Shown here: positions 1 through 5,054 of the stretch, piece after piece
Layout of the letters: every line of letters begins with the position of its first letter
Numbering within the stretch: the first letter of the stretch is position 1
Source: an uncultured Bacilli bacterium
GTDB lineage: Bacteria > Bacillota_I > Bacilli_A > RF39 > UBA660
Reading direction: 5' to 3'
Assembly: GCA_904502155.1 (NCBI GenBank)
Contig: CAJGDV010000090.1
Span: 1 to 5,054, forward strand
DNA length: 5,054 nt
Made by a program: the position numbers and the translations under genes
The notes under the pieces: generated by a model
What the model saw: only the letters and a program-made list of their open reading frames with translations
The model's database searches: none
What the model was told of the DNA's origin: nothing

Positions 1-21
1 CGTAAAAAAATGTAAAATTAC

Positions 22-50
22 TAGATTATATAAATATACTATGTTATAAT
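22..50 (+). promoter_or_regulatory. Sigma-A type promoter of the 6S-like RNA
   Basis: A perfect TATAAT lies at 45-50, preceded by TGT at 42-44, giving an extended -10 element. A weak -35 (TAGATT, 22-27) is 17 bp upstream. Transcription would be expected to start about 7 nt after the -10, near position 57. That is one base before the first strand of the closing stem of the predicted RNA (58-64), so promoter and RNA fold support each other. The -35 is poor (3 of 6 matches); the extended -10 probably compensates. Confidence 0.7.
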
Positions 51-56
51 TAAAAT

Positions 57-239
57 GCCTAAGACTTACGGTTTACTCTACTTAGAAAAACCTACTAATT
101 AACGTATTAGGGAATCTAAATCATGTATGGTGTTGAATACTCTCTAATTTGTTGAGGATCCTAAAATATATGAGGGGATACCCACCCTGGGAGACCGGGT
201 TTTATCGTTAAAGAGTGCCGATTTCTTGGGTTTTTTTTT
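57..239 (+). ncRNA. ssrS: Probable 6S RNA (RNA polymerase-binding regulatory RNA)
   Basis: No ORF with a ribosome binding site lies here, but the ends pair over a long distance, as in the rod-shaped 6S RNA that binds sigma-70-type holoenzyme and represses promoters in stationary phase. Pairings read by eye: 58-64 with 224-230 (7 bp); 69-71 with 218-220; 75-79 with 212-216; 82-85 with 208-211; 87-92 with 198-203. Beyond these is an open region with a hairpin on each side (95-99 with 106-110; 181-184 with 188-191). An apical arm follows (122-128 with 166-172). Length of about 180 nt matches the 6S family. A promoter sits exactly upstream, a run of nine T ends it, and the next gene is tcdA; as I recall, B. 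subtilis 6S-1 (bsrA) also lies beside yrvM (tcdA). I could not match a family consensus by sequence, so another structured RNA is possible. Confidence 0.62.
218..239 (+). terminator. Terminator at the end of the 6S-like RNA
   Basis: Nine consecutive T (231-239) directly follow the 3' strand of the RNA's closing stem (224-230). A small local hairpin is also possible, CCGA (218-221) with TTGG (226-229). The long-range closing stem probably supplies most of the stability, or the 3' end is set by this U-tract. The local hairpin alone is weak. Confidence 0.5.
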
Positions 240-254
240 GTCTTGTGATATAAT
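226..254 (+). promoter_or_regulatory. Promoter of the tcdA operon
   Basis: TATAAT at 249-254 is preceded by TGA (246-248), an extended -10. A weak -35, TTGGGT, lies at 226-231 with a 17 bp spacer, inside the 3' end of the upstream RNA gene. The expected transcription start, about 260-262, falls on or next to the GGTGAT ribosome binding site. The tcdA mRNA would then have almost no leader beyond the Shine-Dalgarno itself. Confidence 0.65.
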
Positions 255-260
255 TATTGT

Positions 261-266
261 GGTGAT
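261..266 (+). promoter_or_regulatory. Ribosome binding site of tcdA (GGTGAT)
   Basis: GGTGAT pairs with the AUCACC part of the 16S 3' tail rather than the usual CCUCC core. It stands 5 nt before the ATG at 272 and fixes that start, because the predicted transcript begins at about 261 and leaves no room for an earlier codon. Confidence 0.6.
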
Positions 267-271
267 TACTT

Positions 272-946
272 ATGTGGTTAGATAGATTAAATTTATTAAT
301 AGATACAAATAAATTACATGACAAATGTGTTCTTATTATTGGAATTGGTGGAGTAGGTGGATATGCTCTTGAAGCTATTTGTCGTTCTGGAGTTAATAAT
401 ATTATTATAGTAGACAATGATACTATTGATGTTACTAATTTAAATAGACAAATAATTACTAATTTAAATAATATTGGAAATAAAAAAATAGATGAAGCTA
501 AAAAAAGAATATTAAGTATAAATGATAAATGTAATGTAACTTGTCATGATTTATTTTTAGATGAAAACAATATTTATAATATTATTGATAATCATAAAAT
601 AGATTATATTATAGATGCCTGTGATACTATAAGTGTTAAAAAAGAATTAATAAGAATATCTAAAAAAAGAAATATTAAATTAATAACATCAATGGGTACA
701 GCCAATAAAATGCATCCTGAATTATTAGAAATAATTGATATTAGAAAAACAGAATACGATCCTGTAGCCAAAATTTTACGTAAGATGGTAAAAGATGAAA
801 AAATCAAAGGTAAAGTAATGTGTGTATCAAGTAAAGAACAAGGTATTAAAAATAAAAAATTAGGTTCTAATGCATTTACACCAGCTACAGCTGGATTGTT
901 ACTTGCAAGTTATGTTATTAATGATATGGTAGGTAACAATGAATAA
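272..946 (+). CDS. tcdA: tRNA threonylcarbamoyladenosine dehydratase
   Basis: This is an E1-like (ThiF/MoeB superfamily) cytoplasmic enzyme. The family uses ATP to dehydrate t6A at position 37 of tRNAs reading ANN codons, forming cyclic t6A. The nucleotide-binding glycine loop GIGGVG is at residues 24-29. The acidic strand end plus NxNRQ follows (D48, D50, N56, N58-R59-Q60), and the superfamily DACDT stretch is at 115-119. Features that point to TcdA rather than ThiF or MoeB are SMGTANKMHP (140-149), the DIRKTEYDP block (156-164) and the C-terminal FTPATAGLLLA helix (202-212). It lacks the CxxC zinc pairs of MoeB-type proteins. At 224 residues it is somewhat shorter than E. coli TcdA (about 268), mainly at the N-terminus, where the usual aromatic-rich lead-in is cut to a few residues. 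It is first in a two-gene operon, and its last 8 nt overlap the next gene. Confidence 0.93.
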   Translation: MWLDRLNLLIDTNKLHDKCVLIIGIGGVGGYALEAICRSGVNNIIIVDNDTIDVTNLNRQIITNLNNIGNKKIDEAKKRILSINDKCNVTCHDLFLDENNIYNIIDNHKIDYIIDACDTISVKKELIRISKKRNIKLITSMGTANKMHPELLEIIDIRKTEYDPVAKILRKMVKDEKIKGKVMCVSSKEQGIKNKKLGSNAFTPATAGLLLASYVINDMVGNNE

Positions 947-1454
947 TAAAATTAAAGTTAAATTAAGAAATATTAAAGGTAATATTCTTACAATAGGTTT
1001 CGCACCAGAAAATAAGCTTCTTAAATTACTTGAAAAAAATAATAAAATTAAAGAATTTAATACACTAACTAATAAAGGTATGAAAAAAGGTAAAAGAAAA
1101 CTTTTTGGTGGAAAAAAAGTTAAAATCAAAAATATTAAAAAGAAATATAAAAATGTCGATTATACTTTTATGGAATATTCTTCAGTAAAAATATTTTTTA
1201 ATCATCTTATTAAAAATACAATTGATTTAACTCGTGAAGAGATTTTTATGGTTATTGATGAAAATTTAGATGATTATGATGAAATTATTTATCGTTTTAA
1301 AAGATATGGATGTGCTGTTGAGGTAATTGATAATGTAATTATTATTAATACTCATAATATTAAGACTAAATTATATAAAAATATTATTTTTAGTATTCGT
1401 GATTTCTTTTATATGTTATGTGAAAATATATCTTTTGTTTTAATTGGTTCATAA
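939..1454 (+). CDS. Hypothetical protein co-transcribed with tcdA
   Basis: I do not recognise this 171-residue protein. The ATG lies inside the last codons of tcdA (8 nt overlap) and is preceded by AGGT at 931-934, so it is translated from the same message, probably by coupling. Visible parts are a hydrophobic strand with a glycine turn (GNILTIGF, 14-21), a helix-like segment (25-33), and a very basic patch with 14 Lys/Arg among residues 46-71. A second strand-helix unit (73-92) and an acidic stretch with a strand (100-117, including VIDENLDD) follow, then a beta-like VEVIDNVIIINT (127-138) and a hydrophobic but charged tail. The strand-helix order recalls a Rossmann-like or methyltransferase-like fold, but no GxGxG or other cofactor motif is present, so that is only a guess. 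The basic patch could bind RNA or DNA. No signal peptide or convincing membrane segment is seen. It is followed by a terminator. Confidence 0.8.
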   Translation: MNNKIKVKLRNIKGNILTIGFAPENKLLKLLEKNNKIKEFNTLTNKGMKKGKRKLFGGKKVKIKNIKKKYKNVDYTFMEYSSVKIFFNHLIKNTIDLTREEIFMVIDENLDDYDEIIYRFKRYGCAVEVIDNVIIINTHNIKTKLYKNIIFSIRDFFYMLCENISFVLIGS

Positions 1455-1456
1455 AT

Positions 1457-1489
1457 ACAACAAAACATTTTGATTTTGTTGTTTTTTTT
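1457..1489 (+). terminator. Rho-independent terminator after the tcdA operon
   Basis: A perfect 9 bp stem, ACAACAAAA (1457-1465) with TTTTGTTGT (1474-1482), encloses an 8 nt loop and runs into a T-tract (1482-1489). It begins 3 nt after the stop codon. The stem is AT-rich, as is usual in such genomes. Its right half also carries the smc promoter -35. Confidence 0.85.
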
Positions 1490-1497
1490 GTTATAAT
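1470..1497 (+). promoter_or_regulatory. Promoter of the smc operon
   Basis: TATAAT at 1492-1497 is preceded by TGT (1489-1491), an extended -10. TTGATT at 1470-1475 is a fair -35 (4 of 6 matches) with a 16 bp spacer. The -35 lies in the loop and right arm of the upstream terminator, and the terminator T-tract forms the spacer. The predicted start at about 1504 gives a leader of roughly 18 nt. Confidence 0.7.
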
Positions 1498-1512
1498 TAG
1501 GTAGTAGTTTAG

Positions 1513-1518
1513 GGTGAT
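1513..1518 (+). promoter_or_regulatory. Ribosome binding site of smc (GGTGAT)
   Basis: GGTGAT stands 3 nt before the ATG at 1522. This is the same form as before tcdA and the transporter gene. It supports the 1522 start, which also places the Walker A lysine at residue 37, the position it has in B. subtilis SMC. Confidence 0.6.
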
Positions 1519-1521
1519 AGT

Positions 1522-4458
1522 ATGTATTTGAAAGAGATTAAAGCACAAGGGTTTAAGTCCTTTGCTGATAAAATTAGTATAGAATTAAGTAATAATATTA
1601 CTGGTATCGTAGGACCTAATGGTAGTGGTAAAAGTAATGTTGTTGATGCCGTTCGTTGGGTTCTTGGTGAACAATCAGTTAAATCTCTTCGTGGAACTGA
1701 TAATATGACTGATGTAATATTCCAAGGAAGTAAATCAAGAAATAGTCAAAATGTAGCATCTGTTACACTAGTATTTGATAATAAAGATAAATACTTAAAT
1801 ATAGCATATGATGAAGTTGCTATTAAAAGACGTGTATATCGTGATGGTACAAATGAATATTTTATTAATAATGAAAGATGCCGCTTAAAAGATATTATTG
1901 AAATTATGCTTGATACAGGAATAGCAAAAGAAAGTTTTAATATTATATCTCAAGGTAAGATTGAAGAAATATTATCAAATAAACCTACAGATAGAAGAGT
2001 CATCTTTGAAGAAGCAGCAGGAGTTTTAAAATATAAGAAAAGAAAAGAAGAAGCATTAAGAAAACTTGAAAAAACAAATGATAATATGAGTAGAGTAGAA
2101 GACATTATTGGAGAACTCGAAATTCAAGTAACACCACTTAAAGAGCAAAAAGAAAAAGCACTAGAATATTTAGATGTTAAAAATAGTTTAGAAAATATTG
2201 AAATTTCATTAATTGCAGAAGATATTAAAACAATGTCTAATGAGTTTGAAATTAAAAAAGAAAGAAAAGAAAAACTAAAAAATGAAATTTTAGAAATGAA
2301 TATAAAAAATAGTGGAAATAATGCTAAATTAGAAGAACTTAAAAATAAACTATCTAAAGTTAATAATGAAATAAATATTAAAAATAGAATGTTACTTGAA
2401 CAAACAACCAACGTGGAGAAAATAAATAGTAGAAAAAATATTTTATTAGAAAGAAAAAAATATGAAGTAGAAGATACTAAACTTCATCAATCTTTAATAG
2501 ATAATAAAGAAAAATTATTAAAACTTGAAAATGATTTAGTAGCAACAGATAATGAAATAACACTTAAAAATATTAGATTAACTGAAGTAATTACTAAATA
2601 TAAAAATCAAGAAAAAATAATAGAAAATATTAAAAATAATAAACTTAAAAAAGATAATGAATTAAGTTATATTTATAAACAAAATATTAATTTAAAAAAT
2701 AGAATTGATATTTTAAGAAATAATATTGAAACTAATGGAATGCTTCCAGTAGGAGTAAAAAAGATTTTAGGGAATCCTAAGTTATCTGGAATACATAATG
2801 TTGTAGGAAATATTATTGAGGTAGATAATGAGTTTAGATTAGCTATAGAAACTGCTCTAGGAGCTAATAGCAATAATATAGTAGTAGATAATGAACTACA
2901 TGCTAAAGAAGCAATAGAGTACCTTAAAAACAATAAATTAGGGCGCGCTACTTTTTATCCTATGAATATTATTAAAGAAAGAAATATAGATATATCTAGT
3001 ATTGAAAATATGAATGGATATATTGATGTTGCAAGTAACTTAGTAAAATATAATCCTATTTATAAAAATATTATATCTAATCAATTAGGTCATATTATTA
3101 TTTGTGAAGATATTAATAGTGCTAATTATATCAGTAGAAAAATAAATTATAAATATCGTATTGTAACTATTGATGGACAAGTTATTAATGTTGGCGGTTC
3201 TATGACAGGTGGTGCTAATGTTAATGGTAAAAATACTATTTCATTAAAATATGAATTAGAAGAACAAATTAAAGAACAAGAAAAACTTGAAAATAAAATT
3301 AAAAATATTGAAGAAGAAATTAATGAAATAGATTGTAAATTAGCAGAAGAAAACGATAAATTATATTTAATTAATAAAGATAAAATAATAGAAGAAGAAA
3401 CTATTAATAGACAAAATAAAGTATTAGAAGAATTAAATGATTTAATTAATGATACTAAATTACAAATAGGAAGTATTAATAATATGCTTAATAATTCTTT
3501 ATCAAAAGAAGAAGATGAAATAATAAAAGAATATTATAAAGCTGAACAAGAAAAAGAATTATTAATGCAAAATATTAAAAAATTAAATGATGACGCTAAT
3601 AATATTAGAGATGAATTAGAAACTTTTGAACATTCTATTAAAAATGATAATACAGTATTTAATTCTAAAAATAGAGAATTAAATAATATTGAAATTGAAA
3701 TTAATAGATATGATGTAAAACTGGATAATTTACTTAATACATTAAGTGAAACATACAATATGACATATGAAAAAGCCATTTCAGAATACATTTTAGAAGA
3801 AGATGTTACCACTTCAAGAAACAAGGTTAATAACCTTAAAAAACGCCTAAAAGAAATTGGAATGGTAAATATTAATGCTATCGAAGAATATGATAGAGTT
3901 AATGAAAGATATGAGTTTTTAACAAACCAAAAAGAAGACTTATTAAAAGCAAAAGAAACATTACTAGAAATCATTAAAGAAATGGACGACGTAATGAAAG
4001 AAGAATTTACAAAAACATTTAGATTAATTAAAGAAAACTTTACTTTAACATTTAAAGAATTATTTAAAGGCGGAACTGCTACATTAGAACTTACTGATCC
4101 TGAAAATATTTTAGAAACAGGAATTGATATTATAGCATCTCCACCAGGTAAGAAATTATCAAATATTTCATTATTATCAGGAGGAGAAAAAACATTTACA
4201 GCAATAAGTTTATTATTTGCTATCTTAAAATCTAGACCTGTTCCATTTTGTATTCTAGACGAAGTTGAAGCAGCACTTGATGATGCTAATGTAAATTCAT
4301 TTGGTTTATATCTTAAAAACTTACAAGAAAAAACACAATTTATTTTAATTACACACAAGAAACGTACAATGGAATTTGTTGATACTCTATATGGTATTAC
4401 AATGCAAGAATCAGGAGTATCAAAACTAGTTAGTGTTAAATTGGAGGAAGTGAAATAA
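1522..4458 (+). CDS. smc: Chromosome segregation ATPase SMC, short-armed
   Basis: SMC is the dimeric core of the bacterial condensin Smc-ScpAB, which extrudes DNA loops and helps separate origins. The protein is intact at 978 residues. N-terminal head: Walker A GPNGSGKS (31-38, K37), arginine finger R57 and Q-loop Q144. A coiled-coil arm runs from about 170 to 405. The hinge spans about 408-570, with the dimerising glycines G558-G559 and G563-G564. The return arm runs to about 780, where a conserved GMVNINA segment (780-786) re-enters the head. The C-terminal head has the ABC signature LSGGEKT (885-891, S886), Walker B FCILDE (909-914, catalytic E914) and a D-loop/H-loop region with ITH near the end. 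Every ATPase residue is present. B. subtilis SMC has about 1186 residues; the missing 200 or so come from the two arms in nearly equal amounts. It starts its own transcript and shares one base with the Nudix gene. Neither rnc nor ftsY, common smc neighbours in Bacillota, adjoins it. Confidence 0.97.
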   Translation: MYLKEIKAQGFKSFADKISIELSNNITGIVGPNGSGKSNVVDAVRWVLGEQSVKSLRGTDNMTDVIFQGSKSRNSQNVASVTLVFDNKDKYLNIAYDEVAIKRRVYRDGTNEYFINNERCRLKDIIEIMLDTGIAKESFNIISQGKIEEILSNKPTDRRVIFEEAAGVLKYKKRKEEALRKLEKTNDNMSRVEDIIGELEIQVTPLKEQKEKALEYLDVKNSLENIEISLIAEDIKTMSNEFEIKKERKEKLKNEILEMNIKNSGNNAKLEELKNKLSKVNNEINIKNRMLLEQTTNVEKINSRKNILLERKKYEVEDTKLHQSLIDNKEKLLKLENDLVATDNEITLKNIRLTEVITKYKNQEKIIENIKNNKLKKDNELSYIYKQNINLKNRIDILRNNIETNGMLPVGVKKILGNPKLSGIHNVVGNIIEVDNEFRLAIETALGANSNNIVVDNELHAKEAIEYLKNNKLGRATFYPMNIIKERNIDISSIENMNGYIDVASNLVKYNPIYKNIISNQLGHIIICEDINSANYISRKINYKYRIVTIDGQVINVGGSMTGGANVNGKNTISLKYELEEQIKEQEKLENKIKNIEEEINEIDCKLAEENDKLYLINKDKIIEEETINRQNKVLEELNDLINDTKLQIGSINNMLNNSLSKEEDEIIKEYYKAEQEKELLMQNIKKLNDDANNIRDELETFEHSIKNDNTVFNSKNRELNNIEIEINRYDVKLDNLLNTLSETYNMTYEKAISEYILEEDVTTSRNKVNNLKKRLKEIGMVNINAIEEYDRVNERYEFLTNQKEDLLKAKETLLEIIKEMDDVMKEEFTKTFRLIKENFTLTFKELFKGGTATLELTDPENILETGIDIIASPPGKKLSNISLLSGGEKTFTAISLLFAILKSRPVPFCILDEVEAALDDANVNSFGLYLKNLQEKTQFILITHKKRTMEFVDTLYGITMQESGVSKLVSVKLEEVK

Positions 4459-4865
4459 TGATAGAAGTAGTATCAATGTGTTTTAAAGAGAATAATAAAT
4501 TTATAATAGCAATGCCAAGAAGTAGTAAAAAAACAAAAAAATATACTTTAATTGGTGGTAAAGTTAATAAGGAAGATAAAGACATTTATGAAGCTGTAAT
4601 AAGAGAATGTATAGAAGAATTAAATGTAAAACTTGAAAAAGATGAATTCAAATTATTACTTGAATTTACTGAAAAAGCTGGTAGTGATCCAAATCTAACA
4701 ATAAACATGCATATGTTTATTACAAATCATAAAATTGATTCATTACCTCTTCCTAATGAAGAAGTACTTGAATACAAATGGTTTACAATAGGTGATGATG
4801 AAGAAGAATTATGTGATTCAATAAAACTTCATTTATTACCTTTCTTAAAAGAACATAATATTTAA
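4458..4865 (+). CDS. Nudix hydrolase (MutT-like) with a divergent Nudix box
   Basis: This 135-residue single-domain protein of the Nudix superfamily hydrolyses a nucleoside diphosphate linked to some other moiety; the substrate cannot be read from sequence. Residues 3-19 form the opening strands, and GGK (33-35) starts the Nudix box, which continues to RECIEELNV (49-57). Metal-binding E50, E53 and E54 and R49 are present. Two departures from G-x5-E-x7-RE-x2-EE-x-G are visible: one extra residue between the first glycine and the RE pair, and N56 in place of the last glycine. The usual fold continues with MHMFI (84-88) and EYKWF (105-109). The ATG shares its A with the smc TAA stop and is preceded by GGAGG at 4443-4447 (10 nt spacing), so it is translationally coupled to smc. 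A role in nucleotide-pool cleaning is plausible but unproven. The final codons lie in the terminator stem. Confidence 0.88.
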   Translation: MIEVVSMCFKENNKFIIAMPRSSKKTKKYTLIGGKVNKEDKDIYEAVIRECIEELNVKLEKDEFKLLLEFTEKAGSDPNLTINMHMFITNHKIDSLPLPNEEVLEYKWFTIGDDEEELCDSIKLHLLPFLKEHNI

Positions 4866-4880
4866 TATTATGTTTTTTTT
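4853..4880 (+). terminator. Rho-independent terminator overlapping the Nudix stop
   Basis: ACATAATA (4853-4860) pairs perfectly with TATTATGT (4866-4873) around the loop TTTAA, and a run of eight T (4873-4880) follows. The left arm encodes the last residues of the Nudix protein, and the loop holds its stop codon (4863-4865). The stem is almost all A-U, so termination may be incomplete. Confidence 0.75.
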
Positions 4881-4890
4881 ATGTTATAAT
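4862..4890 (+). promoter_or_regulatory. Promoter of the CDF transporter gene
   Basis: TATAAT at 4885-4890 is preceded by TGT (4882-4884). The ten bases 4881-4890 are identical to 41-50 before the 6S-like RNA. TTAATA at 4862-4867 could serve as -35 (17 bp spacer, 4 of 6 matches) and lies within the upstream terminator. The predicted start is about 4897, directly before the ribosome binding site. No metal-responsive operator or riboswitch fits in so short a gap. Confidence 0.65.
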
Positions 4891-4897
4891 TATAATA

Positions 4898-4903
4898 GGT
4901 GAT
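4898..4903 (+). promoter_or_regulatory. Ribosome binding site of the CDF gene (GGTGAT)
   Basis: GGTGAT stands 3 nt before the ATG at 4907, the same arrangement as at smc. It marks the start of the partial gene at the window end. Confidence 0.6.
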
Positions 4904-4906
4904 AAT

Positions 4907-5054
4907 ATGAATACTGCAAGTAAAGTAGGATTACTAGGTGTTTTAGGGAATATTTTTTTATTTCTAATTAAATTTTTTATTGGTATAAAAAGTAAAAGTC
5001 AAGCAATGATAGCTGACAGTATTAATAGTGCTACTGATATTTTTGCATCATTAA
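4907..5054 (+). CDS. Cation diffusion facilitator (CDF) transporter, N-terminal part
   Basis: Only the first 49 residues lie in the window; the frame is open to the edge. Residues 7-27 form a hydrophobic first membrane helix with one internal Lys (K22). The next segment, SQAMIADSINSATDIFASL (31-49), is the hallmark start of the second helix of CDF exporters (FieF/CzcD/MntE type), which move divalent metals out of the cytoplasm by proton exchange. In that helix the first metal-site pair is spaced by four residues, usually His or Asp and then Asp. Here it is N40 and D44. Asn at the first position points, by my recollection of the MntE group, to manganese rather than zinc, but the second pair (helix 5) is outside the window. 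The gene has its own promoter and ribosome binding site. Confidence 0.85.
   Translation, partial: MNTASKVGLLGVLGNIFLFLIKFFIGIKSKSQAMIADSINSATDIFASL

Noticed and set aside
55..102. Short ORF of 15 codons starting at the predicted transcription start
   Set aside because: It has no ribosome binding site, and its sequence forms the 5' strand of the RNA rod and part of the bubble; a leader peptide has no obvious role before tcdA.
156..230. Possible T-box or other riboswitch because of the GGGTGG-like complement and G/C-rich hairpins
   Set aside because: The T-box bulge consensus is absent in the correct orientation, and a separate promoter for tcdA lies after the U-tract, so the RNA does not lead into the gene.
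57..239. SRP RNA, RNase P RNA or tmRNA
   Set aside because: The GGAAGGAAGCAGCC-type SRP loop, the RNase P GAGGAAAGUCC and ACAGAAA motifs and a tmRNA tRNA-like end are all missing, and the length fits none of the latter two.
1420..1452. C-terminal membrane anchor in the unknown protein after tcdA
   Set aside because: The hydrophobic tail is interrupted by Arg, Asp and Glu and has no uninterrupted stretch of about 18 apolar residues.
3534..4358. Long minus-strand ORF of 274 codons opposite smc
   Set aside because: It lies entirely within the conserved smc C-terminal half; its Ser/Leu/Phe-rich protein is the expected complement of Lys/Glu/Asn-rich coding sequence, and it matches no family.
1522..4458. 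SMC as a truncated pseudogene or an RecN/SbcC-type protein
   Set aside because: Walker A, R57, Q-loop, hinge glycines, signature and Walker B are all intact in one frame; the hinge GGSMTGGA and head motifs are SMC-specific.

Overview
The window comes from a very AT-rich, low-GC Gram-positive-type bacterium (Bacillota, Bacilli or a Mollicutes-related lineage). Reasons: heavy use of AAA, AAT, ATT and AGA codons; only TAA stops in the complete genes; Shine-Dalgarno sites complementary to the Bacillota 16S tail; and a MukB-unlike, Bacillus-type SMC. The Trp codons I found (TcdA W2, SMC W46, Nudix W108) are all TGG and no gene has an in-frame TGA, so the standard code fits better than the Mycoplasma code. 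The genus cannot be named from this sequence.

Layout, all on the + strand. Positions 1-21 hold nothing I recognise. A promoter (about 22-50) precedes a non-coding stretch of about 180 nt (57-239). This stretch folds on paper into a long rod with a central bubble and ends in a U-tract. By length, fold and position next to tcdA it is best explained as a 6S RNA. A second promoter overlaps its end and drives tcdA (272-946, cyclisation of t6A37 in tRNA) and a small unknown protein overlapping it by 8 nt (939-1454). A strong terminator follows, with the smc promoter embedded in it. smc (1522-4458) is a complete chromosome-condensation ATPase with both coiled-coil arms about 100 residues shorter than in B. 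subtilis. It shares one base with a Nudix hydrolase gene (4458-4865). The Nudix stop codon lies inside the next terminator, again fused to a promoter, which drives a cation diffusion facilitator transporter gene cut off by the window end (4907-5054).

The genes do not form one pathway. Two two-gene operons (tRNA modification plus unknown; SMC plus Nudix), one RNA gene and one transporter gene are packed tightly. Each intergenic gap serves at once as terminator, promoter and ribosome binding site, and all four promoters have an extended -10 element (TGN-TATAAT). I saw no mobile element, CRISPR array, tRNA, rRNA or repeat family. No clearly new multi-gene system is visible. The items most worth checking are the 6S-like RNA, the short-armed SMC, and the unknown protein tied to tcdA.
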